A stretch of DNA of 49,078 bases. Source: a virus. Positions 15,151 through 21,002 of this stretch are shown piece by piece. The position numbers and the translations under genes are program-made. The stretch spans positions 1 through 49,078 of IMG/VR virus record IMGVR_UViG_3300049825_000054, one strand, 5' to 3'. Under the pieces are notes generated by a model. It did no database searches. It saw only the letters and a program-made list of their open reading frames with translations, and had not been told where the DNA came from. Within the stretch, counting starts at the first letter, position 1. Every line of letters begins with the position of its first letter.

Positions 15151-15382
15151 GGAGTTAAAAACGGAGCAGGACAAAAAGGTATTTCACGCCGTAATCACTT
15201 ATACAGAAATAGTTAGCTTTGACGCTATAGGAACTTCAGAAGAAGAAATCAGGGATAACCTGAATAAGCAGTTTGGCGCTCTAGATGGCTTTGCAATTAC
15301 CGAGATTAAGCAAATCTCTGACTCTGTAGCCACCTACACAGCCACATTGCAGAGCGCCTACGAAAAACCAACACTGAATTGA
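15116..15382 (+). CDS. Small protein, 88 aa, overlapping polymerase end
   Basis: The frame from ATG 15116 overlaps the polymerase by 35 bases. No ribosome site precedes that ATG, while an AAGGAG at 15149-15154 has no in-frame standard start just after it, so the true start is uncertain. The residues from about KVFHAVITYTEIVSFDAIGT onward show an alternating pattern and end SAYEKPTLN. Family unknown; it sits between polymerase and SSB. Confidence 0.5.
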   Translation: MPSVATGLKPIKELKTEQDKKVFHAVITYTEIVSFDAIGTSEEEIRDNLNKQFGALDGFAITEIKQISDSVATYTATLQSAYEKPTLN

Positions 15383-15393
15383 AAGGAAATAAA

Positions 15394-15831
15394 TTGAGCA
15401 CACAAACACTATATCTCGAAGGACTTGCCAAGTGGGCCATGGTATACCCCGGTCAGGAAGATACCAAGTATGGAAAGAAATGCAAGATCGACCTTTACTT
15501 TACAGATGAAAGTTTGCAATCGTTTAAGCTCTCAGGAAGCCGTAAGAAGCTTCGTTCGGACGATCAGGGTATCTATACTACCTTTACACGCAGTATAGAC
15601 GAAATCAATCCGCAGACAGAAGAACCTTATGGCTACCCCAAGGTGGTTTCTGGCGAAGGAGCAGACATCAAGCCCTTTGACAAGATCATTGGTAATGGAA
15701 GTAAGGTTGTTTTGAAGGTAGTTGTCTACGACTCCAAGTTTGGTCGTGGTACTCGTTTGGAAGGTGTTCGAGTACTTGAGCATGTACCATACGAAGCTGC
15801 GCAGGAGGACGACTCTCCCTACGCATTCTAA
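15394..15831 (+). CDS. Single-stranded DNA-binding protein, T7 gp2.5-like, 145 aa
   Basis: AAAGGA (15382-15387) with a 6-nt spacer selects TTG 15394, giving MSTQTLYLEGLAKWAMVYPG. The size, beta-rich body (KCKIDLYFTDESL, SKVVLKVVVYDSKFGRGTRLEGVRVLEHV) and the acidic, aromatic C-terminal tail EDDSPYAF fit the gp2.5 class, whose tail contacts polymerase and helicase. Its position directly after the polymerase supports this. It should coat single-stranded DNA at the replication fork. Confidence 0.8.
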   Translation: MSTQTLYLEGLAKWAMVYPGQEDTKYGKKCKIDLYFTDESLQSFKLSGSRKKLRSDDQGIYTTFTRSIDEINPQTEEPYGYPKVVSGEGADIKPFDKIIGNGSKVVLKVVVYDSKFGRGTRLEGVRVLEHVPYEAAQEDDSPYAF

Positions 15832-15853
15832 TTCACTGTAGCTTAATTAAAGC

Positions 15854-15902
15854 CCTGCTTTGTTAGCAGGATGTCGGCGGGTAATGTGCGATAATCCCGT
15901 CG
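15854..15902 (+). other. Tandem stem-loops upstream of small-gene island
   Basis: CCTGCT (15854-15859) pairs perfectly with AGCAGG (15865-15870). CGGCGGG (15875-15881) pairs with CCCGTCG (15896-15902) with one G-U pair. They lie in the 134-bp gap after the SSB gene. No U-tract follows directly, although an AAAAGGCTTTT element and a T-run appear further on (about 15925-15942). It may be an RNA leader, an attenuator or a relic of insertion. Confidence 0.35.
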
Positions 15903-15965
15903 GTGATAGTCCTGAGCATGACTTTAAAAGGCTTTTCATTTTTAGGAGCACAATAGGAGCACAAA

Positions 15966-16223
15966 ATGACTCAATTCACATGGCCACCGGAAGCGGTGGA
16001 GGCTGCTGCAAATGAACGATGGCGTCGCAGTAGGGGCGGAGATGGTCCATGGCCTGAACTTGCGCCTGAATATGAAATAGCTGATATGCGCGCTGCCCTC
16101 ACAGCCGCAGCCGAGGCGATGATCAAGTCGGGGAAGGCGTGGCACATTTCACCTACGGACACGGTTGAACTGAATATGATCCGAAATACCGGGAGCACTC
16201 TCATCATCGCGCTACCTGAATAG
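15966..16223 (+). CDS. Island protein 1, 85 aa
   Basis: AGGAGcacaaaATG gives a good start. The product MTQFTWPPEAVEAAANERWR onward is Ala/Arg-rich with a central segment DMRAALTAAAEAMIKSG. It resembles short uncharacterised proteins found in alphaproteobacterial genomes and phages. Codon use favours GC-ending codons more than its neighbours, and there is no CTAG nearby. This suggests recent gain from a host-like source. Confidence 0.6.
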   Translation: MTQFTWPPEAVEAAANERWRRSRGGDGPWPELAPEYEIADMRAALTAAAEAMIKSGKAWHISPTDTVELNMIRNTGSTLIIALPE

Positions 16224-16232
16224 GAGGGGTAA

Positions 16233-16364
16233 ATGAAGAATATAATTGATGCAGATTGGTTCCCTGCCTTAGCTGTGCTTGCGGTTGTTATTTTGGCATT
16301 CTTCAGCATTCCACCAGTGATTTGGTTAACGTCAGAATGGGTTTCGTATTGGGTGGTAAAATGA
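16233..16364 (+). CDS. Single-span membrane protein, 43 aa
   Basis: AGGAGG precedes ATG 16233. Residues about 10-32 (FPALAVLAVVILAFFSIPPVIWL) form one hydrophobic span. The gene ends in an ATGA overlap with the next. A tiny inner-membrane protein in a host-like island could act in membrane stress or exclusion, but nothing in the sequence decides this. Confidence 0.5.
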   Translation: MKNIIDADWFPALAVLAVVILAFFSIPPVIWLTSEWVSYWVVK

Positions 16365-16549
16365 CCGACAACATCGCAGCCGAGGCCGAAATGAAGCCGG
16401 TGCCGTGCAAGTCGTGTGGGAAAGTGCCGGAGGCAAATTCGATGTATGGAATTCATTGGGTTGGCCACATTTGCATGGGAGTAAAGAAAAGGACGGAAAA
16501 TGAAGCCATCGCCGCATGGAACACTATCAACGAGAAGGAGCAGACATGA
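16361..16549 (+). CDS. Lar-like zinc-ribbon protein, 62 aa
   Basis: The sequence PVPCKSCGKVPEANSMYGIHW, then HICMGV, then ENEAIAAWNTINEK follows the Lar-family layout (Cys-x2-Cys, a second metal site, an EAI-x-x-WN end). Lar/RalR proteins relieve type I restriction. Here the second site appears to be His-Ile-Cys rather than Cys-x2-Cys, so metal binding may be altered. The start at ATG 16361 overlaps the membrane-protein stop. A role in restriction alleviation is plausible but not proven. Confidence 0.55.
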   Translation: MTDNIAAEAEMKPVPCKSCGKVPEANSMYGIHWVGHICMGVKKRTENEAIAAWNTINEKEQT

Positions 16550-16573
16550 TTCTGACTGTTGAGAGGATGAGTG

Positions 16574-16777
16574 ATGAGTGAGACTGCATTAAACCCCAGC
16601 TGTGATGGTTGTGGAAAACCATTTGTTGCAGGCCAAACATGCTTGAAAGTTCCGTATGGGTTCTACCACGTCGGTTGCCAGCCATATGAAAACCATGCTG
16701 TGGGCCTTGCACCGTTCCATGACTACAAAGCCCGCCTCCCAAGCAAGGGATACAGGCCACAGCAAGTGAGGAAATGA
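16574..16777 (+). CDS. Small Cys/His protein, 67 aa
   Basis: GAGAGG with a 7-nt spacer supports ATG 16574; a GTG at 16571 is also in frame. The product carries SCDGCGKPF, then QTCLKV and YHVGCQPYEN, consistent with one treble-clef-like zinc site. No known family assigned. It ends in an ATGA overlap with the next very short frame. Confidence 0.55.
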   Translation: MSETALNPSCDGCGKPFVAGQTCLKVPYGFYHVGCQPYENHAVGLAPFHDYKARLPSKGYRPQQVRK

Positions 16778-16845
16778 CTAATTTGATGGAGTTCATATCA
16801 GCATGGGGATCTCAGAACGGGGTGCAATTTCATGAGCCACACTAA
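16774..16845 (+). CDS. Possible 23-aa peptide
   Basis: An ATGA overlap at 16774-16777 and the ribosome site AGGAAATG make this 23-residue frame (MTNLMEFISAWGSQNGVQFH then EPH) possible. It overlaps the next gene by 14 bases. It may be a translated leader that couples the neighbouring genes rather than a functional protein. Confidence 0.25.
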   Translation: MTNLMEFISAWGSQNGVQFHEPH

Positions 16846-17002
16846 CATAGACTTATGGAATCGCTGCGATGTATGCGGCAAGTTTATATCTTTCGATGAA
16901 TTCGGACCAAACGGCCCTGCCGCTAGAATTCTAGTCACACCAAGCGCTTATAGAACTGAAGAGACGTGGGAAACCCTTTGCCAAGAGCACGCGAGGAAAT
17001 GA
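16832..17002 (+). CDS. Small zinc-finger-like protein, 56 aa
   Basis: ATG 16832 opens MSHTNIDLWNRCDVCGKFIS. Cys12/Cys15 and the later LCQEHARK (Cys50, His53) form a plausible Cys3-His zinc site, common in short phage moron proteins. It is followed after one base by the next gene. The ribosome site is weak (ggtgcaatttc), so translation may be coupled to the upstream frame. Confidence 0.5.
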   Translation: MSHTNIDLWNRCDVCGKFISFDEFGPNGPAARILVTPSAYRTEETWETLCQEHARK

Positions 17003-17003
17003 A

Positions 17004-17132
17004 ATGATTTTTGTTCTAGCTATACTCATTCCCGTCATCATCATCCGCGATGCAACTCATGTCATGAGCGAGGTTGAGTGCCAGATTTGGGGCTTCTTCT
17101 TAATCCTACCTATTATAGGGACTTTAATTTGA
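17004..17132 (+). CDS. Two-span membrane peptide, 42 aa
   Basis: ATG 17004 follows GAGG at about 16993. MIFVLAILIPVIII and IWGFFLILPIIGTLI form two hydrophobic segments joined by a short polar loop (RDATHVMSEVECQ). Its stop overlaps the TTG start I chose for the nuclease. It is the last member of the small-gene island. Confidence 0.5.
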   Translation: MIFVLAILIPVIIIRDATHVMSEVECQIWGFFLILPIIGTLI

Positions 17133-18001
17133 AAAGTATTAAAACACTAGTCAAAGATATTTATGCACTGTTCGATCCTTCTGTGCATGTAGAGCCAAAG
17201 CAGGAGCACCTAGACCAATTTGGAGAGAACATGAAGAGACTGGTAAAAGAAAAGCTGGCAGAGGTATCAGCTCTACCAGCTTTACGAATGTCTAATCTAG
17301 GTAGCAAGTGTGATCGCCAGCTCTGGCTCAAGATCAATGAGCCGGGAAAAGGCGAGGCAATGCCACCTTATGCCTTTTTGAAGTTCATATACGGTAGCCT
17401 TATAGAAGAGCTTTTGTTGTTACTTGCAAAAGTATCAGGACACGAAGTTACTGACGAGCAGAAAACTGTAAATATTGGTGGTGTTGAAGGCCATATAGAC
17501 GCTAAAATAGACGGGGTGCTGATTGATGTAAAATCAGCTAGCACCTACTCCTTCAAGAAATTTGAGGAGGGCCTAAAGCCAGAGCAGGATAGTTTTGGCT
17601 ATCTTACCCAACTAGGTAGTTATAACTATGCAGAGACTGGTAGTAAAATGCCTGCTGGTTTTCTTGCGATGGACAAACAGAATGGCTTTTTGCATTTAGA
17701 CTTACATACCGACGGAATAAATAATACAGACTATGAGGCTCTGGTTAAACAGAAGCAAGCTATGCTAGCAGGACCAATGCCAGAACGTGGTTTTGATGAT
17801 GTTCCAGATGGTTACAAAAAGAAAGTAGACGGTGCCTACAAACTGTTTCCTAATGGCAACAGAAAGCTAGGTCTGGAATGTAGTTATTGCGACCGTAAGA
17901 ATAGATGCTGGCCCGGCTTGAAGACCTACGCCTATAGTCACGGCCCAGTCTTCTTTACCAAGGTAGTCAAAGAGCCTAAAGTTGAAGAAATCAGTTCGTA
18001 A
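17129..18001 (+). CDS. Cas4/RecB-like PD-(D/E)XK exonuclease with Cys cluster, 290 aa
   Basis: TTG 17129 has AGGGA about 9 bases upstream and overlaps the preceding stop; a GTG at 17078 would add 17 residues. GSLIEELL (Glu93), EGHIDAKIDGVLIDVKSAS with Asp124, Asp133 and Lys135 give the nuclease core. One Cys at residue 61 (GSKCDRQLWL) and three near the end (ECSYCDRKNRCWPG) match the iron-sulfur clamp of Cas4/AddB-type nucleases. It likely resects DNA ends for recombination or degrades host DNA, replacing the T7 gp6 exonuclease. Confidence 0.75.
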   Translation: MKSIKTLVKDIYALFDPSVHVEPKQEHLDQFGENMKRLVKEKLAEVSALPALRMSNLGSKCDRQLWLKINEPGKGEAMPPYAFLKFIYGSLIEELLLLLAKVSGHEVTDEQKTVNIGGVEGHIDAKIDGVLIDVKSASTYSFKKFEEGLKPEQDSFGYLTQLGSYNYAETGSKMPAGFLAMDKQNGFLHLDLHTDGINNTDYEALVKQKQAMLAGPMPERGFDDVPDGYKKKVDGAYKLFPNGNRKLGLECSYCDRKNRCWPGLKTYAYSHGPVFFTKVVKEPKVEEISS

Positions 18002-18323
18002 AAAAAGAAAGGTACTAAATGATACACCCGCTCGTTGGAAGACGATCAAGGAGAAGTATGGACTATCCAGAGAAGATTACCACCAAATACTTCGAGAACA
18101 AAATGGAGCTTGTTTTATTTGTGAGCGACCTCCTACGGCAATACGACGGAAGCAAAACCTTGCAGTTGACCATGATCATAGCACCGGGCGCATACGAGGT
18201 CTCTTATGTTACTCCTGCAACCATAGACTCCTCGGCCATATCATTAAAGATGACCTCAGAAAAGCTCGCCGCCTAGTTAAATATTTATCAAGGAAAACAG
18301 AGTATGGAAAGGTTCCTGAATGA
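17982..18323 (+). CDS. Recombination endonuclease VII, 113 aa
   Basis: CFICERPP (Cys44/47), LAVDHDHSTGRIRGLLC (Asp63-His64-Asp65-His66, Cys76) and CYSCNHRLLGH (Cys79, Asn80) are the zinc site and His-Me finger of the endonuclease VII family, which resolves Holliday junctions and branched DNA before packaging. No ATG exists in frame; TTG 17982 inside the nuclease gene is the only start. The basic N-terminus should bind DNA. Confidence 0.88.
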   Translation: MKKSVRKKRKVLNDTPARWKTIKEKYGLSREDYHQILREQNGACFICERPPTAIRRKQNLAVDHDHSTGRIRGLLCYSCNHRLLGHIIKDDLRKARRLVKYLSRKTEYGKVPE

Positions 18324-18574
18324 CACTTAGAGTAACATTCGATATAGTACCCTTTGGGGAAGAAATAAACAAATACAATATAGGGGGTCTTGAGATATAC
18401 AACACGGGCGGAGGGGCGTTAGGATTTTGTACGTATGATGCAGCACTGTTCTCTGACGGAGGCACTATTCTGAAAGAAGTAAAAAATATAAACCACAGTA
18501 GACAAGATGGATTTCAAGTCTTGACTAGAAAGGTACTAGAAGCGCTTGAGCAAGACACACCTAGTAATTCCTGA
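18320..18574 (+). CDS. Uncharacterised protein, 84 aa
   Basis: ATG 18320 sits in an ATGA overlap with endonuclease VII. MTLRVTFDIVPFGEEINKYN and GGLEIYNTGGGALGFCTYDA suggest a beta-sandwich or barrel. It ends ALEQDTPSNS and overlaps the phosphoesterase gene. No family recognised. Confidence 0.6.
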   Translation: MTLRVTFDIVPFGEEINKYNIGGLEIYNTGGGALGFCTYDAALFSDGGTILKEVKNINHSRQDGFQVLTRKVLEALEQDTPSNS

Positions 18575-19307
18575 CTCACATGCACATCCTAAACACAACA
18601 ACAACAGAGCCGTATGGCTGGGGAGCCTTATAAATGATGTTAAACCTGACGTTGTTATCCATCTTGGCGATAGCGCAGATATGCCTTCTCTTTCTTCTTA
18701 TGATCGAGGCACCAAAGCGTTTCAAGGGCGCAACTACCGCGCTGATGTTGATGCTCATCTTGAGTTTAATGACAAGCTCTGGTCTGTTGTTAAAAATTCT
18801 AAAAGACGGTTGCCAAGGCGTGTCTTTCTAGAAGGAAATCATGAACACCGCATTAAGAAAGCCATCAACCTCCAACCTGAACTTGAAGGAGCTATCTCTT
18901 TCTCTGACCTTGAACTCGATAGGTATTACACTGACATTATCGAATACAATGGGCGGTCTCCCGGTGTGTTCTCACTGGATGGTATTTCTTACGCCCACTT
19001 CTTCATCTCCGGTGTTCTTGGAAAGAGCATTGGCGGGGCACACCCTGCTTATTCAATCTTGGGAAAAGGCCACGGGTCTGCAACTGCAGGAGATTTACAC
19101 CTGCTTAGTTACGAAGTTCAAACAGGAATTGGAGGAAGACGGCTACAAGGAATGGTTGCTGGATGCTATCAGGACTACGACTCAGACTGGGCTGGCGAAG
19201 CCAATAAACTATGGTGGCGAGGCGTAGTAGTCAAGCGTAACGTCTCTGACGGTGTGTACGATCCTGAGTTTATCTCTATCCAGAGGATAAAGAAAGAATA
19301 TGCCTAA
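18546..19307 (+). CDS. Calcineurin-like phosphoesterase 1, 253 aa
   Basis: Metal-binding blocks appear in order: IPDSHAHPK (Asp-x-His), VIHLGDSADMPS (GD), FLEGNHEHR (GNHE) and later GKGHGSA, matching the metallophosphatase fold. The only in-frame starts are TTG 18546 and later codons; the TTG lies inside the preceding gene. In phages such enzymes may act on nucleotides, RNA ends or DNA ends; the substrate is unknown. It overlaps a second phosphoesterase by 8 bases. Confidence 0.8.
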   Translation: MSKTHLVIPDSHAHPKHNNNRAVWLGSLINDVKPDVVIHLGDSADMPSLSSYDRGTKAFQGRNYRADVDAHLEFNDKLWSVVKNSKRRLPRRVFLEGNHEHRIKKAINLQPELEGAISFSDLELDRYYTDIIEYNGRSPGVFSLDGISYAHFFISGVLGKSIGGAHPAYSILGKGHGSATAGDLHLLSYEVQTGIGGRRLQGMVAGCYQDYDSDWAGEANKLWWRGVVVKRNVSDGVYDPEFISIQRIKKEYA

Positions 19308-19782
19308 TATTTTTGTTACCAGTGATACACATTTTCATCATGAAAATATTATCAAATACTGTAATAGACCATTTTCTTGTGTTGAAGAGATGGATGAGGT
19401 TCTCATTAAAAATTGGAATAGTGTTGTAAAGCCCCAAGACAAAGTGTACCATCTGGGTGATGTGTATTTTCCAAAAAAAGAAAAATCTGACTGGTTATTC
19501 TCTAGATTAAATGGTACTAAGCGCCTCATTTTAGGCAACCACGACAACGGGAAGGACCAAACACTACATAAGTATTTTAAAGAGATTTATTTATGGCGTT
19601 TTCTAAAAGAGTTTGGTCTTCTACTTACGCATGTTCCTATTCACCCAGATAGTCTACCTTCCAAGCTGAAATACAATGTACACGGTCACACTCACAACTC
19701 TAAAAGTCCTGCTTTGCCATTTAAATGCGTAAGCGTAGAACTTACTAATTATACACCAAAGCCAATTGAGGAATTAATGTGA
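19300..19782 (+). CDS. Calcineurin-like phosphoesterase 2, 160 aa
   Basis: ATG 19300 starts within the previous gene. The fold blocks are TSDTHFHHENI, KVYHLGDVYF, LILGNHDNG, LLTHVPIHP and VHGHTHN, giving a complete dinuclear metal site in a compact 160-residue protein. This subfamily is common in phages and bacteria and is often annotated simply as metallophosphatase. It differs clearly from the 253-residue enzyme before it, so the pair is not a simple duplication. Confidence 0.85.
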   Translation: MPNIFVTSDTHFHHENIIKYCNRPFSCVEEMDEVLIKNWNSVVKPQDKVYHLGDVYFPKKEKSDWLFSRLNGTKRLILGNHDNGKDQTLHKYFKEIYLWRFLKEFGLLLTHVPIHPDSLPSKLKYNVHGHTHNSKSPALPFKCVSVELTNYTPKPIEELM

Positions 19783-19785
19783 GTT

Positions 19786-19959
19786 ATGACCAGCTACCAA
19801 AAGAAGAAGTTTGATAAAATCAACCAAAGGAATTTCTATGCCAAAGAATTGCTGTCAGATCGAAACAAGTACCGTAAAAGAATAATTGAAGCTAAGTCTA
19901 AAGAAGAGTTTATCAAGCAGAAGGTTTTGAAGGAGTACGACATTGAAGACACCGACTGA
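19786..19959 (+). CDS. Small Lys-rich protein, 57 aa
   Basis: ATG 19786 lies three bases after the phosphoesterase stop. The sequence MTSYQKKKFDKINQRNFYAK then RKRIIEAKSKEEFIKQKVLK is Lys-rich and predicted helical. The ribosome site is weak (GAGGAA is far), so translation is likely coupled. Its tail contains AAGGAG, which serves the next gene. Confidence 0.5.
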   Translation: MTSYQKKKFDKINQRNFYAKELLSDRNKYRKRIIEAKSKEEFIKQKVLKEYDIEDTD

Positions 19960-20113
19960 ACTAGACAACCACAGAAGCCTAATACACGACCTAGCAATGG
20001 CTCTGATGCCCTTTGCGCAGATGTACGCTGACAACCCAGCCCTAAAGCACGATCTAGACTTCAAGAGGGCATTCAAGATGTTTCGTGTTGTATTTCCATA
20101 CAAGGAGCTGTAA
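19943..20113 (+). CDS. Small protein, 56 aa
   Basis: AAGGAG (19930-19935) with a 7-nt spacer selects TTG 19943. The product MKTPTELDNHRSLIHDLAMA continues LMPFAQMYADNPALKHDLDF and ends FPYKEL, a mostly helical protein. It ends in a TAATG overlap with the next gene. Family unknown. Confidence 0.55.
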   Translation: MKTPTELDNHRSLIHDLAMALMPFAQMYADNPALKHDLDFKRAFKMFRVVFPYKEL

Positions 20114-20298
20114 TGAGGAAGATTAAATTCAGTCTGGAACAACTACACGATGTCTTAACCAGTCATCTAGAGGCTGTTGGAGTTATTTCACCGACAGAGT
20201 TTGTAACTATCCCAGAGTTGCTTCTGGATAAGAAAGGACTTGTAAACGTCTGCGTACACAAAGCAGTTAAAGATACAGAGGAGTTGCCATGGCTTTAA
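20113..20298 (+). CDS. Small protein, 61 aa
   Basis: The ATG overlaps the previous stop (TAATG), and AAGGAG lies just before it. MRKIKFSLEQLHDVLTSHLE looks helical, followed by a short beta-rich part (FVTIPELLLDKKGLVNVCVH). No known family. It overlaps the next gene by 10 bases. Confidence 0.55.
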   Translation: MRKIKFSLEQLHDVLTSHLEAVGVISPTEFVTIPELLLDKKGLVNVCVHKAVKDTEELPWL

Positions 20299-20498
20299 AT
20301 AGACGGTATGATACCTATGAAAAACTTGAAGAATACGCGGCTAACCTTGAGGAAATCAATCAACTGCAGTTTGACCTAATAAAGAGTTACGCCTCCTTTC
20401 AGAGGAACTTTCTGATAAAATCCACCTTTGAGGTTCTAAAAGCCCCTGAGGGTTACAGGTTTACAAAAATGGAGGAAGCCAATGGCAGTAAAGGATAA
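20289..20498 (+). CDS. Small coiled protein, 69 aa
   Basis: GAGGAG about 8 bases before ATG 20289 supports the start. Residues 6-40 (YDTYEKLEEYAANLEEINQ and following) have a heptad-like pattern suggesting a short coiled coil. It ends KMEEANGSKG, overlapping the HNH-like gene by 17 bases. Function unknown. Confidence 0.55.
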   Translation: MALNRRYDTYEKLEEYAANLEEINQLQFDLIKSYASFQRNFLIKSTFEVLKAPEGYRFTKMEEANGSKG

Positions 20499-20727
20499 AT
20501 CAAGGAACTACAAGAAAGAGAATGCTTGGGAGAACACCCCAGAGCAGGTCAAGCGCCGGATGGCACGTAACCGGGCTAGGGCTAAGGCTGAGCGAGAAGG
20601 AAAAGTACATAAGGGTGACAATAAAGAGGTAGACCACATTGGCTCACATCGCAAGGGTAGTCTGGATCATGTTCCTACTAGGGTTATCAGTCGCACTGCT
20701 AACCGCAAGAAGCAGCCTAAGCGATGA
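20482..20727 (+). CDS. HNH-like basic phage protein, 81 aa
   Basis: GGAGG precedes ATG 20482. The segment REGKVHKGDNKEVDHIGSHR, then DHVPTRVISRTANRKK, follows the layout of short phage HNH proteins (Asp-His, then a later Asn within TANRKK). It lacks some catalytic positions of a full HNH nuclease and may be a degenerate or structural relative. It is very basic, so DNA or RNA binding is likely. Confidence 0.55.
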   Translation: MAVKDKSRNYKKENAWENTPEQVKRRMARNRARAKAEREGKVHKGDNKEVDHIGSHRKGSLDHVPTRVISRTANRKKQPKR

Positions 20728-21002
20728 AAATACCAGACCAGAACGATGTCTATAATGAATTACTGCGACTGAAAAAAGACTTTCCATTAATCAAAATTGG
20801 CATGGAGTATAATAAAGAAAGGTCTCGCTTCGAGTATGTCGCTGTCCTCTATTTTCTGGAGCGAAATTTATACCGAGCAATTGCAATATTCATTACAACG
20901 CTCCAGTTAGATGACGAATATTATATGAACAAATTGCTCAAATCAGTATATACCAAAACAAAAGCAAAGTTTGATAAGGAGCTACAGCATAACACAGTTT
21001 AA
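20724..21002 (+). CDS. Uncharacterised protein, 92 aa
   Basis: The gene starts in an ATGA overlap. MKIPDQNDVYNELLRLKKDF and EYVAVLYFLERNLYRAIAIF, with a mildly hydrophobic helix but no clear membrane span. It overlaps the ribonucleotide reductase frame and carries the AAGGAG (20976-20981) that probably serves it. Family unknown. Confidence 0.55.
   Translation: MKIPDQNDVYNELLRLKKDFPLIKIGMEYNKERSRFEYVAVLYFLERNLYRAIAIFITTLQLDDEYYMNKLLKSVYTKTKAKFDKELQHNTV

Noticed and set aside
15925-15945. Terminator before the island gene
   Set aside because: AAAAGGCTTTT stem is weak and close to a ribosome site; not convincing.
16546-16581. 11-aa frame after the Lar-like gene
   Set aside because: Too short to support; probably incidental.
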